NCBI RefSeq assembly: GCF_020023385.1
Contig: NZ_JAIQCL010000009.1
Coordinates: 1-64,000, forward strand
Direction: 5' to 3'
DNA from: Planococcus circulans
GTDB lineage: Bacteria; Bacillota; Bacilli; Bacillales_A; Planococcaceae
DNA length: 64,000 nt
The notes under the pieces are model-generated. The model was not told the origin of the DNA. It saw nothing but the letters and a program-made list of their open reading frames with translations, and searched no databases. Position 1 is the stretch's first letter. Every line of letters begins with the position of its first letter. Both the position numbers and the translations under genes were made by a program. Positions 1-8,850 of the stretch are shown in pieces.

Positions 1-72
1 GAATTGGCAGACGCGCGGGACTCAAAATCCCGTTCCTTCACGGGAGTGTCGGTTCGACCCCGACCGCCGGTA
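1..72 (+). tRNA. tRNA-Leu(CAA), 5' end cut by window edge
   Basis: This is the 3' part of a leucine tRNA with anticodon CAA (loop ctcaaaa). The complete copy at 596-679 shows that 12 bases are missing before the window. The T arm (GTCGG/CCGAC around TTCGACC), the long class II variable arm and the 3' acceptor strand with discriminator A are all visible. It differs from the second copy by one base in the variable-arm loop (G at 42, C at 649). The 3' CCA is not encoded. Confidence 0.95.
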
Positions 73-99
73 TCATGAAAGGGCCTGCCTGCCCTTTCC

Positions 100-141
100 A
101 AAAACCCCTTAACTATGATTAATCATAGTTAAGGGGTTTTT
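100..141 (+). terminator. Perfect palindromic terminator after tRNA-Leu
   Basis: Two 21-base arms (100-120 and 121-141) are exact reverse complements with no spacer, rich in A on the left and T on the right, with T continuing to 143. It follows the tRNA by 28 bases, so it should end that transcript. A small GAAAGGG/CCCTTTC hairpin (77-98) lies just before it. Confidence 0.85.
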
Positions 142-148
142 TTGTTGT

Positions 149-415
149 TTGCAGTATTTCCAGCATCCCGATCTCTGCTTGGCTGTAGGCGATGTCGATG
201 TAGGCTTTGGGTATGACTTCGAGAACTTTCATATGGCAATTCTGGGAGAGACGAGTTGCCAATGGATTAGCAGCGGAGGATACAGCAGCAGTAGTTGTTG
301 ATGCTGTCAGATTCTCTCATTGCTCCCAGCCTATTATTTTGACTTCTATGATGGAAAGTGGGACAAAATGCCAGATGAAAGGTATGGAATGGGAACTGTT
401 AATCCCTACTTTTAA
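149..415 (+). pseudogene. Possible decayed gene fragment between the tRNA genes
   Basis: One forward frame reads protein-like on both sides of a single in-frame stop at 299-301. Before it comes a segment containing GFGYDFENFHMAILGE, and after it YYFDFYDGKWDKMPDE, ending at 413-415. There is no ribosome binding site or start, and the frame runs back into the terminator palindrome. The family is not recognised. The rest of the stretch to 540 is AT-rich and shows no gene. It could equally be chance; the argument rests on amino-acid composition only. Confidence 0.25.
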
Positions 416-540
416 CTTCACTAATCGAAATAGGGTTTTCAGCAGTATTGGCAGCTAAGTTCTATTTTCTTCTTAGCTTTTCCTGCAGTAAAGTGATAAA
501 CAGAATTAATTAAAAATTTTTCTGTTATATTAATAAAGTA

Positions 541-569
541 TTGGCGTATGAAATAAGATGTGCTATAAT
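541..569 (+). promoter_or_regulatory. Sigma-A promoter of tRNA-Leu
   Basis: TTGGCG (541-546), a 17-base spacer and a perfect TATAAT (564-569) preceded by TG (extended -10). The expected start lies about 20 bases before the tRNA at 596. Confidence 0.75.
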
Positions 570-595
570 AATTCTTGTCCGCTAAATCATTACTT

Positions 596-679
596 GCCGG
601 CGTGGCGGAATTGGCAGACGCGCGGGACTCAAAATCCCGTTCCTTCACCGGAGTGTCGGTTCGACCCCGACCGCCGGTA
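596..679 (+). tRNA. tRNA-Leu(CAA)
   Basis: This is a complete 84-nt class II tRNA. The acceptor stem GCCGGCG (596-602) pairs with CGCCGGT (672-678, one G-U pair) and the discriminator is A679. The anticodon stem GGGA/TCCC encloses the loop ctcaaaa (anticodon CAA, reading UUG). The variable arm has a TCC/GGA stem, and the T arm is GTCGG/CCGAC. CCA is not encoded. Position 34 of this tRNA is the expected substrate of TrmL, whose gene is at 8851. Confidence 0.97.
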
Positions 680-697
680 TATTGCAAGTTGAGAAGC

Positions 698-728
698 AAG
701 GCCCTGACATAATTGTCTGGGCCTTTTT
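698..728 (+). terminator. Terminator after tRNA-Leu
   Basis: AAGGCCC-tGACA and TGTC-tGGGCC arms separated by a short AT loop are followed by a T run. It lies 19 bases after the tRNA. Confidence 0.75.
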
Positions 729-766
729 CTTTTCCCAAAATATTTTTTTCAGCGAAAAGGGCATTG

Positions 767-803
767 AAAAGCCGATGCAAAAGGTTCTTTTGCATCGGCT
801 TTT
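767..803. terminator. Bidirectional terminator near the exported-protein gene
   Basis: AAAAGCCGATGCAAAAG and its reverse complement are separated by GTT, a 17-bp stem with A/T runs on both sides. It can serve the minus-strand gene ending at 836 and back up the tRNA terminator. Confidence 0.75.
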
Positions 804-835
804 TTACGGTTCAGATACACAGGGAATTTGTACAG

Positions 836-1354
836 TTATTCAGCGTATTTACAGCTTACGCGCTTGTTCTCCGGTGTGAACATTCCATCTGGGTTCTTTT
901 TGAAGAGCCATGCGTGCAAGTCGTAGTGCTGGCCTTTAGATCCGTCGTGATTGTCCATTGGACCTTGGAATTTCTGGTTGAATAATTTTGGGGTTTTGTC
1001 CGTTTCTTCTGCCGGTACATACCATTCAGCAGCGACTAGCTTATAGCTTCCGTCTTTTCTCGGTTCATAAACCAATATTTCAGGTTTTTTGATGTTTAGT
1101 TTCGCGTCATCTGCTCGACTCGGTTTGACTAAGTGAATCCCCATATTCGGTACACAGGCTCCAGGTACTAATCCGACAAACCCTTCATCTAAAGCGACAT
1201 CGATATCCCGGTACTTCTTAAGTGCTTTTTTACTGATAGCTAATTCCTCCCGGACACTGTAATCATCATCGTCGTGATGCGGATGGGCACTGACACTGGA
1301 TAGAGAGGAGAGACTGAGAAACGCGACCATGAGAGCGACAATAAACCTTTTCAC
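836..1354 (-). CDS. Exported protein of unknown function with conserved HYDLHAWLFKKNPDGMF motif
   Basis: This 172-residue protein has a typical signal peptide: a KR start, a hydrophobic core and a likely cleavage after VSA around residue 23. An HPHHDDDD stretch that could bind metal follows. Further motifs are CVPNMGIHLV, PEILVYEP, GPMDNHD and HYDLHAWLFKKNPDGMFTP. I recall this pattern from an uncharacterised exported family found in many bacteria and archaea, for which no function is known to me. The start follows a strong GGAGGG site. It is a single-gene unit with a hairpin terminator downstream. Two cysteines in the mature part could form a disulfide. Confidence 0.7.
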   Translation of the reverse strand: MKRFIVALMVAFLSLSSLSSVSAHPHHDDDDYSVREELAISKKALKKYRDIDVALDEGFVGLVPGACVPNMGIHLVKPSRADDAKLNIKKPEILVYEPRKDGSYKLVAAEWYVPAEETDKTPKLFNQKFQGPMDNHDGSKGQHYDLHAWLFKKNPDGMFTPENKRVSCKYAE

Positions 1355-1637
1355 TTTACTCCCTCCTTGATGTATTTTTGATATATGTATTAATAATATG
1401 TTTTTTCACCATCAATTATAAACCTATATTTTAAAAGTGCAACATAAAAAATGTATAATCTAATTAAATTTAAAGAAATAAACGTAGGGAACCAGTTGTT
1501 AAAATATGTGAAAATGTAAAGAAACATGAAGGTGAAAGACCTAATGTATACTTTATTAGGTGTGAAATAACATGTTATACTGTTCTGAATAAAAAAAGCC
1601 AACAGCATCATTCCAACAATTGAAAAGAGGGACAGTC

Positions 1638-4319
1638 ATGCAGGAGAGAAATTGGTATGGAATTGATCTGGTTGAACTACTGAAAATTTTAGGGACAGAT
1701 GCAGACAAGGGTTTGAATATGGAAGAAGTAGCCAGACGGCAAGCAGAATTTGGAGCGAACGAACTTCCGGAACCTAAGAAAGACCCTGCACTCATTAAAT
1801 TTTTCAAGAACTTTAATGATGTGCTGATTTATGTGCTGCTTGCAGCAGCTGTCGTCACTTTATTTTTAGGACATTATATCGATACTGCGGTGATTTTAAT
1901 GGTGGTTGTCATCAATGCAATCATCGGTTATATCCAGCAAAGCAAAGCGGAAAAGGCATTGGACAGCATTCGTAAAATGTTGTCATTAAAAGCAACAGCG
2001 CTTCGGAGCTCAGTTAGGAGAGAAGTGGCATCTTCCGAATTGGTGCCTGGAGATATTGTCGTGCTTAGCGCAGGCGACAGAATTCCAGCTGATATTCGGA
2101 TTCTTGAAGCAGATAATTTGAATGTAGAAGAATCTTCGCTGACAGGTGAATCAACAGCAGTTGAAAAGAATCCTGCGCTGCTGCCGGATGATACGGGATT
2201 GGGTGACCGCTTGAATATGCTATTTGCTGGGACAACGATTGCCTCCGGTTCTGGGACGGGAATTGTTGTGGCGATCGGAGCAGCTACCGAGCTCGGAAAA
2301 ATCAGCTCTTCAATAGAAGAAGTAGATCAGCTGCAGACACCGCTATTAAAGCAGACAGCGGCTTTTGGTAAAGTGATTTCGCTGATTATTGTCATTAGTG
2401 CTGTTTTAATGTTTGGCATCGGCTATGTGTTCCATGATTACGGAACAGCTGATTTGCTACTGGCCATTATCGGTCTGACTGTAGCGGCGATTCCCGAAGG
2501 GTTGCCGGCTGTGCTGTCCATCATCCTGGCCCTTGGTGTACAGCGAATGGCGAGGAAAAACGCTATTGTCCGTAATTTGCCATCTGTTGAGACTCTTGGA
2601 GCCGTCACTGTAATTTGTTCGGATAAAACCGGGACGTTAACAAAAAATGAAATGACCGTCACGTCTGTGATGCTGAAAGGTGAAGAGTTTACAGTGACGG
2701 GAACCGGCTATTCGCCAAAAGGGACGATTCTTTATGATAATAAATCAGCAAATCTTGAAGATTATCCAGATTTACAGGAATTTTTAACAGCTGTTAAAAC
2801 GGTCAATGAAGCCCATTTGAGATGTGATGAACAAGGACATTGGGTGATTAGCGGAGATGCGACGGAAGGCTGCCTTATTACACTTGCTGAAAAAGCGGAG
2901 GATGCTGTAGAGCGGCTTCCGATTCTATCAAAAATCCCATTTGATTCCAGCTATAAATATATGGCAGCTTTAGTCGAAAATGACGACGGTAAATGGATCT
3001 ATGTAAAAGGGGCGCCGGAGCGTTTAGTGAAAATGGCCGATTTGGAATTTTCTTCTGCAGAAGAGCGACACTGGCAGGACAAGATGTATCAGCATGCCAA
3101 TAAAGGCGAGCGGCTGATAGGAGCTGCTGTCAAAAAAGTCAGCAGTTCCAAACTCTCCATTGATCAGGAAGATATGGAATCCGGATTCAATTTGATCGGA
3201 ATGGCTGGAATCATCGATCCGCCACGAGAAGAAGTCATTGAAGCCATACAGCAATGCAAAAAGGCCGGAATCATCGTGAAAATGATTACGGGTGACCACA
3301 AAGATACAGCCGTGGCAATCGGGGCTCAGATGGGCATAGGAGACGGTGAACGCGTTCTCGAAGGCATAGAGTTGGACCGTATGGACGACCGGCAATTGAC
3401 GCATGCTGCATTGAATTACGATGTCTTCGCGCGCACCAGCCCTAACAATAAGCTGCAGCTGGTCAAAGCACTGCAGGCTGAAAATCATGTTTGTGCGATG
3501 ACCGGGGATGGCGTCAATGATGCACCGGCTTTAAAACGCGCAGACATTGGTGTGGCCATGGGGATAAAAGGGACGGAAGTGTCGAAGGAAGCAGCTGGAA
3601 TGGTGCTGGTGGATGATGATTTCAGTACGATTGTCAATGCGGTGAAAGAAGGCAGGCGCGTCTACGATAACCTGAAGAAGACGATCCTTTTTATCTTGCC
3701 GACGAATGTGTCGGAAGGCGCTTTGATTTTTGTCAGCATCCTGTTCGGTACGACGTTACCTTTGACGGCGGTACAGATTTTGTGGGTGAATATGATTTCC
3801 GCTGTCACCATCTCTTTGGCGATTGCCTTCGAGAAATTAGAACACGGTGCCATGGAGCGCCCTCCTAGAAAATCGAATTCCAAATTGCTGAGCCCTTATT
3901 ATATTTTCCGGGTCGCTTTTGTTTCATTTGTCATCTGTGGTGGGATTCTATTGATGAATAGGCTTTTGGACAATCAGCAGGTGGATCCGGCGATCATCAA
4001 TACGATGACGCTGCAGGCATTGGTGATGTCGCAATTGATGTATTTATTCAATTGCCGAAGTGAAACAGAATTTGCGTTAAACCGTGATTTTTTCTCGAAT
4101 AAAATTGCGTTTTTGGTATCGGGAATTCTGATTGCTGTGCAGCTATCGGTTACCTACGTGCCATTTATGAATATCCTGCTTGGAACAGTTCCGTTGGAGG
4201 CGCGGTTTTGGATCTGGCCGATTATAATCGGTATTTCAGTGTTTATCATCGTGGAACTGGAGAAATGGATCGTCCGCCAGTACAGGAAATCTGGAAAATT
4301 CCTTAAAACTGTTACATAG
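1638..4319 (+). CDS. P-type cation-transporting ATPase (P2/CtpF-like)
   Basis: This large membrane pump is about 893 residues long. It has the N-terminal cation-ATPase domain, the actuator TGES near residue 170, the PEGL helix-4 motif near 287, the phosphorylation motif DKTGTLT near 330 and the hinge [12 protein letters not shown]. About ten membrane segments fit the hydrophobic stretches. I chose ATG 1638 because AGAGGG sits 7 bases ahead; the in-frame TTG at 1620 has no site. Helix 6 reads [17 protein letters not shown], lacking the aspartate of SERCA-type calcium pumps. This is the pattern I associate with CtpF-like P2 ATPases, so calcium is likely but not proven as substrate. Confidence 0.85.
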   Translation: MQERNWYGIDLVELLKILGTDADKGLNMEEVARRQAEFGANELPEPKKDPALIKFFKNFNDVLIYVLLAAAVVTLFLGHYIDTAVILMVVVINAIIGYIQQSKAEKALDSIRKMLSLKATALRSSVRREVASSELVPGDIVVLSAGDRIPADIRILEADNLNVEESSLTGESTAVEKNPALLPDDTGLGDRLNMLFAGTTIASGSGTGIVVAIGAATELGKISSSIEEVDQLQTPLLKQTAAFGKVISLIIVISAVLMFGIGYVFHDYGTADLLLAIIGLTVAAIPEGLPAVLSIILALGVQRMARKNAIVRNLPSVETLGAVTVICSDKTGTLTKNEMTVTSVMLKGEEFTVTGTGYSPKGTILYDNKSANLEDYPDLQEFLTAVKTVNEAHLRCDEQGHWVISGDATEGCLITLAEKAEDAVERLPILSKIPFDSSYKYMAALVENDDGKWIYVKGAPERLVKMADLEFSSAEERHWQDKMYQHANKGERLIGAAVKKVSSSKLSIDQEDMESGFNLIGMAGIIDPPREEVIEAIQQCKKAGIIVKMITGDHKDTAVAIGAQMGIGDGERVLEGIELDRMDDRQLTHAALNYDVFARTSPNNKLQLVKALQAENHVCAMTGDGVNDAPALKRADIGVAMGIKGTEVSKEAAGMVLVDDDFSTIVNAVKEGRRVYDNLKKTILFILPTNVSEGALIFVSILFGTTLPLTAVQILWVNMISAVTISLAIAFEKLEHGAMERPPRKSNSKLLSPYYIFRVAFVSFVICGGILLMNRLLDNQQVDPAIINTMTLQALVMSQLMYLFNCRSETEFALNRDFFSNKIAFLVSGILIAVQLSVTYVPFMNILLGTVPLEARFWIWPIIIGISVFIIVELEKWIVRQYRKSGKFLKTVT

Positions 4320-4396
4320 CCACTGCACTTTTAGAAATTGAATCCCATTGAATTGCGGCGCGCATACGAAGGGTGAAAAGTGAATGCAGTGGCTGG

Positions 4397-4428
4397 TCCT
4401 GTCCTATTTGTTTATAGGACAGGATTTT
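4397..4428 (+). terminator. Terminator of the P-type ATPase gene
   Basis: TCCTGTCCTAT and ATAGGACAGGA arms (11 bp) with a 6-base loop are followed by TTTT. A second, longer-range pairing (AGCCACTGCA after the stop codon with TGCAGTGGCT just before this hairpin) could enclose the region. Confidence 0.8.
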
Positions 4429-4457
4429 GTAGTGGGATTAATTGCAGAACGGAGTTT

Positions 4458-4486
4458 TTGAGTTTCGTACAGGAAATGTGTATGCT
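4458..4486 (+). promoter_or_regulatory. Promoter of the first C45-type acylase gene
   Basis: TTGAGT (4458-4463), 17-base spacer, TATGCT (4481-4486). It lies 40 bases ahead of the ATG at 4527. Confidence 0.5.
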
Positions 4487-4526
4487 AAAACATAATTGAT
4501 GATTCTGCAGTGCAAAGGAGAATTCG

Positions 4527-5606
4527 ATGAGACACATACATAGTAATATTTTGGAATTTAGAGGAAGCCATTACGATTTCGGTTTCAGACAAGGCGAACT
4601 TTTAAAGGACAGCATCACCCTGGACAATCGGACAAAGCAATGGAAGGCGAAGAGGCCGAGGTTTGAAATCGACTTAGAAGACACGGAACAGGCTTACCGT
4701 AAATTTGCCCCTGGAATCTGGGAAGAGCTGATCGGTCTGCAGGAAAGCCTCAAATTACCGATGGAAGATGTATTGCGTGATTTTGGAGGCTACCGGATCG
4801 ACGCGATGCCATCGGGCTGCTCGATTGTAACCGGCCAGGATTTTATGGTCCGGAACTACGACTTTCATCCACAGACCTACGAAGGGCGCTTCAGCCTGTT
4901 TCAGCCAGATAACCAGGGTTATGCCATCATCGGGCCGACTTCACGAATTACGGGACGAATGGACGGCATGAATGAAAAAGGGTTGGCGATGGGCTATAAC
5001 TTCACGCACCGGAAAAAGCCCGGCGATGGGTTCGTCTGTTACCTGATTGGCCGCATCATTCTGGAAACTTGCGCGACGATCGAAGAAGCGGTGTCGCTGC
5101 TGAAGGAAATCCCACACCGGGGGTCGTTCAGCTATATCGTGACTGACCCAAGCGGTGAAACGCGGATTATCGAAGCGAGTCCGCGGGCGGTCGATGTCCG
5201 GGTCAGCAATGTCTGCACCAATCATTTTGAAATCCAGCAGCACGAAAATCGCAACTACCTGAAGGACTCGTTTGACCGGCTGGAAGCCATCCACACCCAG
5301 AAAAGCCAGACAGAGGATGCGCTGCAGGCGTTCCGCCTGTTCAACGATACGGACAAAGGAGTTTTTTCAGAACTGTATAAAAGTTGGGCAGGGACCATTC
5401 ACACATCTCTTTATTTGCCAAAGGAAAAGAGTGTCTGGTTTGCGCTTGGCGGCAATCAACAACCGACAGTTTTTGATTTTGACAGCTGGCTGAAGGGAAA
5501 AGATTTAGATATTCAGAAAGTACATGGAGCGATCGATACAGAAATCGGTTTTGCCCATATGGATAAGCAGTTTTTACCTAAACAAGAAAAAGGCGCCAGC
5601 ATTTAA
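4527..5606 (+). CDS. C45/choloylglycine-hydrolase-like N-terminal nucleophile acylase, copy 1
   Basis: This 359-residue protein resembles the acyl-CoA:6-aminopenicillanate acyltransferase (C45) and linear-amide hydrolase group. Conserved blocks are FRGSHYDFGFRQGELL (10-25), SGCSIVTGQDFMVRNYD (96-112), GRMDGMNEKGLAMGYNF and EASPRAVDVRVSNVCTNHFE. Cys98, after Gly97, is the expected nucleophile exposed by self-cleavage, as known for the fungal enzyme. No signal peptide is seen, so it should act in the cytoplasm. ATG 4527 has AAAGGAGAA ahead. It faces a paralogue at 5627 with the same Gly97-Cys98. The substrate is unknown; a small amide or peptide is likely. Confidence 0.75.
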   Translation: MRHIHSNILEFRGSHYDFGFRQGELLKDSITLDNRTKQWKAKRPRFEIDLEDTEQAYRKFAPGIWEELIGLQESLKLPMEDVLRDFGGYRIDAMPSGCSIVTGQDFMVRNYDFHPQTYEGRFSLFQPDNQGYAIIGPTSRITGRMDGMNEKGLAMGYNFTHRKKPGDGFVCYLIGRIILETCATIEEAVSLLKEIPHRGSFSYIVTDPSGETRIIEASPRAVDVRVSNVCTNHFEIQQHENRNYLKDSFDRLEAIHTQKSQTEDALQAFRLFNDTDKGVFSELYKSWAGTIHTSLYLPKEKSVWFALGGNQQPTVFDFDSWLKGKDLDIQKVHGAIDTEIGFAHMDKQFLPKQEKGASI

Positions 5607-5622
5607 GTTGCTGGCGCCTTTT
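5588..5622. terminator. Shared terminator between the convergent acylase paralogues
   Basis: A 14-bp stem (AAAAGGCGCCAGCA and its complement) encloses the stop codon of the upstream gene in its loop. The A/T runs let it work for both convergent genes. Confidence 0.85.
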
Positions 5623-5626
5623 GTCA

Positions 5627-6673
5627 TTAGAGCTCGACCATATGGGCAAATGGCAGATGCGTATCGATTTTTCCGTTGATGCGTTTGGCGTATAGCCTTT
5701 CACCCTGCAGCCATTTCTCAAAATCAAGCATGAGCGGCAGGCGGTCCGGGCCGATCGCGAATCCGACTTCTAGGCTATGCTGGAAATAAGAAGCGGTGTG
5801 CAAGGTACCGGAAGCCGTGCTGTATTTTTTCGAGAAGACGCCTTTATCCGAGTCGTTCAAGAGCCGAAAAGCACTGTAGGCGTCGATCTGGTTTTGCTGC
5901 TGCGCAAGCATCGTTTGTTCTCTTCTGCGGGAATCGTCTGTTTGGTAGCGGTTTTCCTCCACCAGCAATTCAAAATGATTGGTGGAAACCGCCGATTCAC
6001 GAACCACTACAGAACGAGGTGAAGCTTCAACGACTACGGATTTTCCGGTGCGATCCAGCAGTACATAGCTGAAAGAGCGGCGATGTGGAAGTTCTTCCAG
6101 CAATGCAATTGCGTCTTCGATGGTCGCACAGTTTTCCAAAATCAGGCGGCCGATCATATTGCAGATAAAACCGTCTTCCGAATTTCGGCGATTGATGAAA
6201 TTGTAGCCCATCACAAGGCCTTTCTCATTCATTCCATCGGTCCGTCCGGTAATCTGCATGGTCGGTCCGATGGTGGCAAATCCGCCGTCTGTCGGCTGAT
6301 ACAAGGCAAATCGCCCTTCATAGCCCTCAGGCGAACTATCGTAATTGCGGACCATAAAATCAGATTCCGTGTAGATAGAGCAGCCGCTCCGCGTATATTC
6401 CAAGTAATAGCCGCCAAACTCCCGGATAGCCTCATCCATGGGCCATTCCAGCGCATCGGCCAAGCCGTTGATTTCTTCCCATACTCTTGGGGCTAATGTC
6501 AATAAAATATTTCTGGCACGTTGTTCGTCTATGATCAAATGGCGGCTGGAAGCTTTTCGTTGCTTTTGGCGATTGGGAAGAATCAAAGATTCCTTCAGCA
6601 GTTCTCCCTGCATCCGGCCAAAATCATAATGGCTTCCCCGAAACTGGACAATGTCGCTATGCACTCGTTTCAC
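5627..6673 (-). CDS. C45/choloylglycine-hydrolase-like N-terminal nucleophile acylase, copy 2
   Basis: This 348-residue protein is a clear paralogue of the 4527 gene: FRGSHYDFGRMQGELL, SGCSIYTESDFMVRNYD (Gly97-Cys98), GRTDGMNEKGLVMGYNF and EASPRSVVVRESAVSTNHFE align without gaps. Like its partner it lacks a signal peptide and should mature by cleavage before the cysteine. The start is GTG 6673 with AGAGGGAT ahead. The two genes converge on one terminator, so they arose by an inverted duplication or were brought together. Differences outside the core suggest different substrates. Confidence 0.75.
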   Translation of the reverse strand: MKRVHSDIVQFRGSHYDFGRMQGELLKESLILPNRQKQRKASSRHLIIDEQRARNILLTLAPRVWEEINGLADALEWPMDEAIREFGGYYLEYTRSGCSIYTESDFMVRNYDSSPEGYEGRFALYQPTDGGFATIGPTMQITGRTDGMNEKGLVMGYNFINRRNSEDGFICNMIGRLILENCATIEDAIALLEELPHRRSFSYVLLDRTGKSVVVEASPRSVVVRESAVSTNHFELLVEENRYQTDDSRRREQTMLAQQQNQIDAYSAFRLLNDSDKGVFSKKYSTASGTLHTASYFQHSLEVGFAIGPDRLPLMLDFEKWLQGERLYAKRINGKIDTHLPFAHMVEL

Positions 6674-6927
6674 GTGTTGATCCCTCTTTTACTCATCAAT
6701 GTAAGAAGAGTTTACTGCATCTGTTTGCGAATGAAAAAGAATATGCCTATAGCTGAAGTTTGTAGAAGTTTTGGGGAGAAAAGACATGCAAGTATGCGTC
6801 GCATCGAAAGCTTTTTGAAGCTAGACGGTACCGGTGGAATAAGTTAGGGGGAAGGGGGAGCAGGTCAAGTGGAAAAAATTATTCCGTGAAAATAAAAGCA
6901 TGTATCAATAAATCAATAGAACAGCAA
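6674..6927. other. Intergenic stretch without a recognisable gene
   Basis: The stretch should contain the promoter of the minus-strand acylase gene, but no clear -35/-10 pair stands out. A 38-codon forward frame starting near 6731 has no ribosome binding site and is not counted as a gene. Confidence 0.4.
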
Positions 6928-6964
6928 AAAGACCGGGCTTCTCTAAGTCGAGATGCCGGTCTTT
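6928..6964 (-). terminator. Terminator of the B3/B4-domain gene
   Basis: AAAGACCGG and CCGGTCTTT arms, with T residues on the minus-strand 3' side. It lies 13 bases past the stop codon at 6977. Confidence 0.75.
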
Positions 6965-6976
6965 GGGTTCATGAAG

Positions 6977-7639
6977 TCAAACGACATAAAATTCGGCATC
7001 TCCACCGTTGATGCCGGTAAACATATTGGAAGCAGCAGTCAGAAGCTGTAGAGCAGTATCGCGGTCCATGGATGGCCGCAGGTAAAAGATATGGACAGCA
7101 TTTGTTGTCTGTTCAGTTACAGCAGTCCGCTTAGAATCGACGTAGGGGCTGCCGAATGCGCCTTCAGCATCTTTGGATACCAGAATGCCAGCCAATGTAT
7201 TGACGCGGTTATTCAAGCCTTCATAGCGGTCTGAGCTGGTGCCGACGGCGATGTTGATATCACCTTTAATTTTATCAGCATCATAGAGGCCAAGTGGAAT
7301 TTCGTATTGCAGCGACAGAAAGCTGTTCATGTCGACGGCTGAATCCACTGTGGATAAGTAATTCTGTTTTTTGACGCGCCGGTACAGCGCTTCCGCTGAT
7401 GGGCGGTAACGGCTGGGATCAGCTCCCAGGGCTTTCCAGATTAATTGCCATTCGAGAAGGCCGGGAAATTCGGTTAGATCCTTATCTTCCAAATCGAAGT
7501 ACAACTGTTCCTGAAAAAGCTGGAGACGGCCTTTTAACATTTGAGGTGAATCGGAAACGGTGATATTGTTATAATGAATGACGCCGATTTTAAAATCGCT
7601 TAGAATTTCGTTTATTTGAGGATCGATTGTCAGTTTCAT
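6977..7639 (-). CDS. B3/B4 tRNA-binding-domain protein
   Basis: This 220-residue protein matches the free-standing B3/B4 domain that also occurs in the phenylalanyl-tRNA synthetase beta subunit. Supporting blocks are LLEWQLIWKALGADPSRYRPSAEAL, RRVKKQNYLSTVDSAVDMNSFLSLQYEIPLGLYD and AVHIFYLRP. Stand-alone members are thought to bind or edit aminoacyl-tRNA, but the role of this one is not known. AGGAAG precedes the ATG. It is divergent from queG and trmL, so three translation-related genes lie together. Confidence 0.75.
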   Translation of the reverse strand: MKLTIDPQINEILSDFKIGVIHYNNITVSDSPQMLKGRLQLFQEQLYFDLEDKDLTEFPGLLEWQLIWKALGADPSRYRPSAEALYRRVKKQNYLSTVDSAVDMNSFLSLQYEIPLGLYDADKIKGDINIAVGTSSDRYEGLNNRVNTLAGILVSKDAEGAFGSPYVDSKRTAVTEQTTNAVHIFYLRPSMDRDTALQLLTAASNMFTGINGGDAEFYVV

Positions 7640-7704
7640 TGCAATCTTCCTTTCGCCTAGGGGTTTTTATTATCGTATCATAGAAATGAGTGAGGGGTTA
7701 CAAC

Positions 7705-8850
7705 ATGAATCTTGACCAGTTCCAAAAAGAGCTTGTTGCGTATGCCTCGGAGATCGGGATTGATAAAATCGGCTTTGCTTCTGCAGAACCTTTTTATAGC
7801 TTAAAGCATCAATTGATTCGCCAGCAGCAGCTGAACTACCAGTCCGGTTTTGAAGAAGCGGATTTGGAAAAACGCACGCGGCCGGAGCTTTTGCTGAATG
7901 AAGCCGTCAGCATCATTGCCATCGCAATCGCCTACCCGTCGCGGATGGAAGCTGCTCCGCAGGGAGTCAAAGGCGCGAGGCGTGGTATATTCTCCCGTTC
8001 GTCATGGGGCAAGGATTACCATGCAGCGCTTAGGGAGAGGCTCACGCTGCTGGAAGCGTTCATCGCTGCGCATTACCCGGACGCACGGATGCGGTCGATG
8101 GTCGATACAGGCGAGCTTTCAGACCGGGCAGTGGCGGAACGTGCCGGCATCGGGTGGAGTGCCAAGAATACCAATATCATCACGCCGGAATTCGGTTCCT
8201 ATGTCTATCTTGGCGAGATGATCACCAATATTCCATTCCGTTTCGATGAAGCGATGGAAGATCAATGCGGCGATTGCCGTTTGTGCATCGATACCTGTCC
8301 GACAGGAGCTATAGTCGAAGGCGGGCAGTTGAACGCCCAGCGCTGCATTTCATTTTTGACGCAGACCAAAGGGTTTCTGCCGGATGAATTCCGAAGCAAG
8401 ATCGGAAACCGGTTATATGGCTGCGACACTTGCCAGACCGTTTGTCCGAAGAACAAACGCAAAGCCAATCAAATTCATGCGGAATTCGAACCAGACCCGG
8501 AAATCGCCAAGCCATTGCTCGAGCCATTGCTGACCATCTCCAACCGGGAATTCAAGGAGAAGTTTGGATATGTGTCCGGTTCATGGCGGGGCAAAAAACC
8601 GATTCAACGAAACGCGATCCTGGCATTGGCTCATTTCAAAGAAACATCCGCCGTGCCAGCGTTGATCAATTTACTAAAGAGTGATGAGCGGCCGGTGATC
8701 CGGGGTACTGCTGCATGGGCAATCGGAAAAATAGGTACTGATGAGGGCCTGGAAGCATTAAAACAGGCAGAGCAGAAAGAAAAGGATTTGGAAGTTCAAG
8801 AGGAAATTCAAAAAGGATTGGCATTTTTTGCTGAAGGATTGAAAGGATAA
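7705..8850 (+). CDS. queG: Epoxyqueuosine reductase QueG
   Basis: QueG performs the last step of queuosine synthesis, reducing epoxyqueuosine at tRNA position 34 with cobalamin and two [4Fe-4S] clusters. The 381-residue protein shows VDTGELSDRAVAERAG, the ferredoxin motif CGDCRLCIDTCPTGAI, a second cysteine set GCDTCQTVCPKN and a C-terminal HEAT-like repeat region. ATG 7705 is chosen because GAGGGG lies 7 bases ahead; the in-frame GTG 7690 has none. The stop codon abuts the trmL start, so the two are co-transcribed. Confidence 0.95.
   Translation: MNLDQFQKELVAYASEIGIDKIGFASAEPFYSLKHQLIRQQQLNYQSGFEEADLEKRTRPELLLNEAVSIIAIAIAYPSRMEAAPQGVKGARRGIFSRSSWGKDYHAALRERLTLLEAFIAAHYPDARMRSMVDTGELSDRAVAERAGIGWSAKNTNIITPEFGSYVYLGEMITNIPFRFDEAMEDQCGDCRLCIDTCPTGAIVEGGQLNAQRCISFLTQTKGFLPDEFRSKIGNRLYGCDTCQTVCPKNKRKANQIHAEFEPDPEIAKPLLEPLLTISNREFKEKFGYVSGSWRGKKPIQRNAILALAHFKETSAVPALINLLKSDERPVIRGTAAWAIGKIGTDEGLEALKQAEQKEKDLEVQEEIQKGLAFFAEGLKG

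Noticed and set aside
439..795. Long minus-strand reading frame of 118 codons
   Set aside because: It runs antisense through tRNA-Leu and its terminator and has no ribosome binding site.
3024..3488. Long antisense frames within the P-type ATPase and many other genes
   Set aside because: They are shadows of strong coding frames on the opposite strand without start signals or protein-like motifs.
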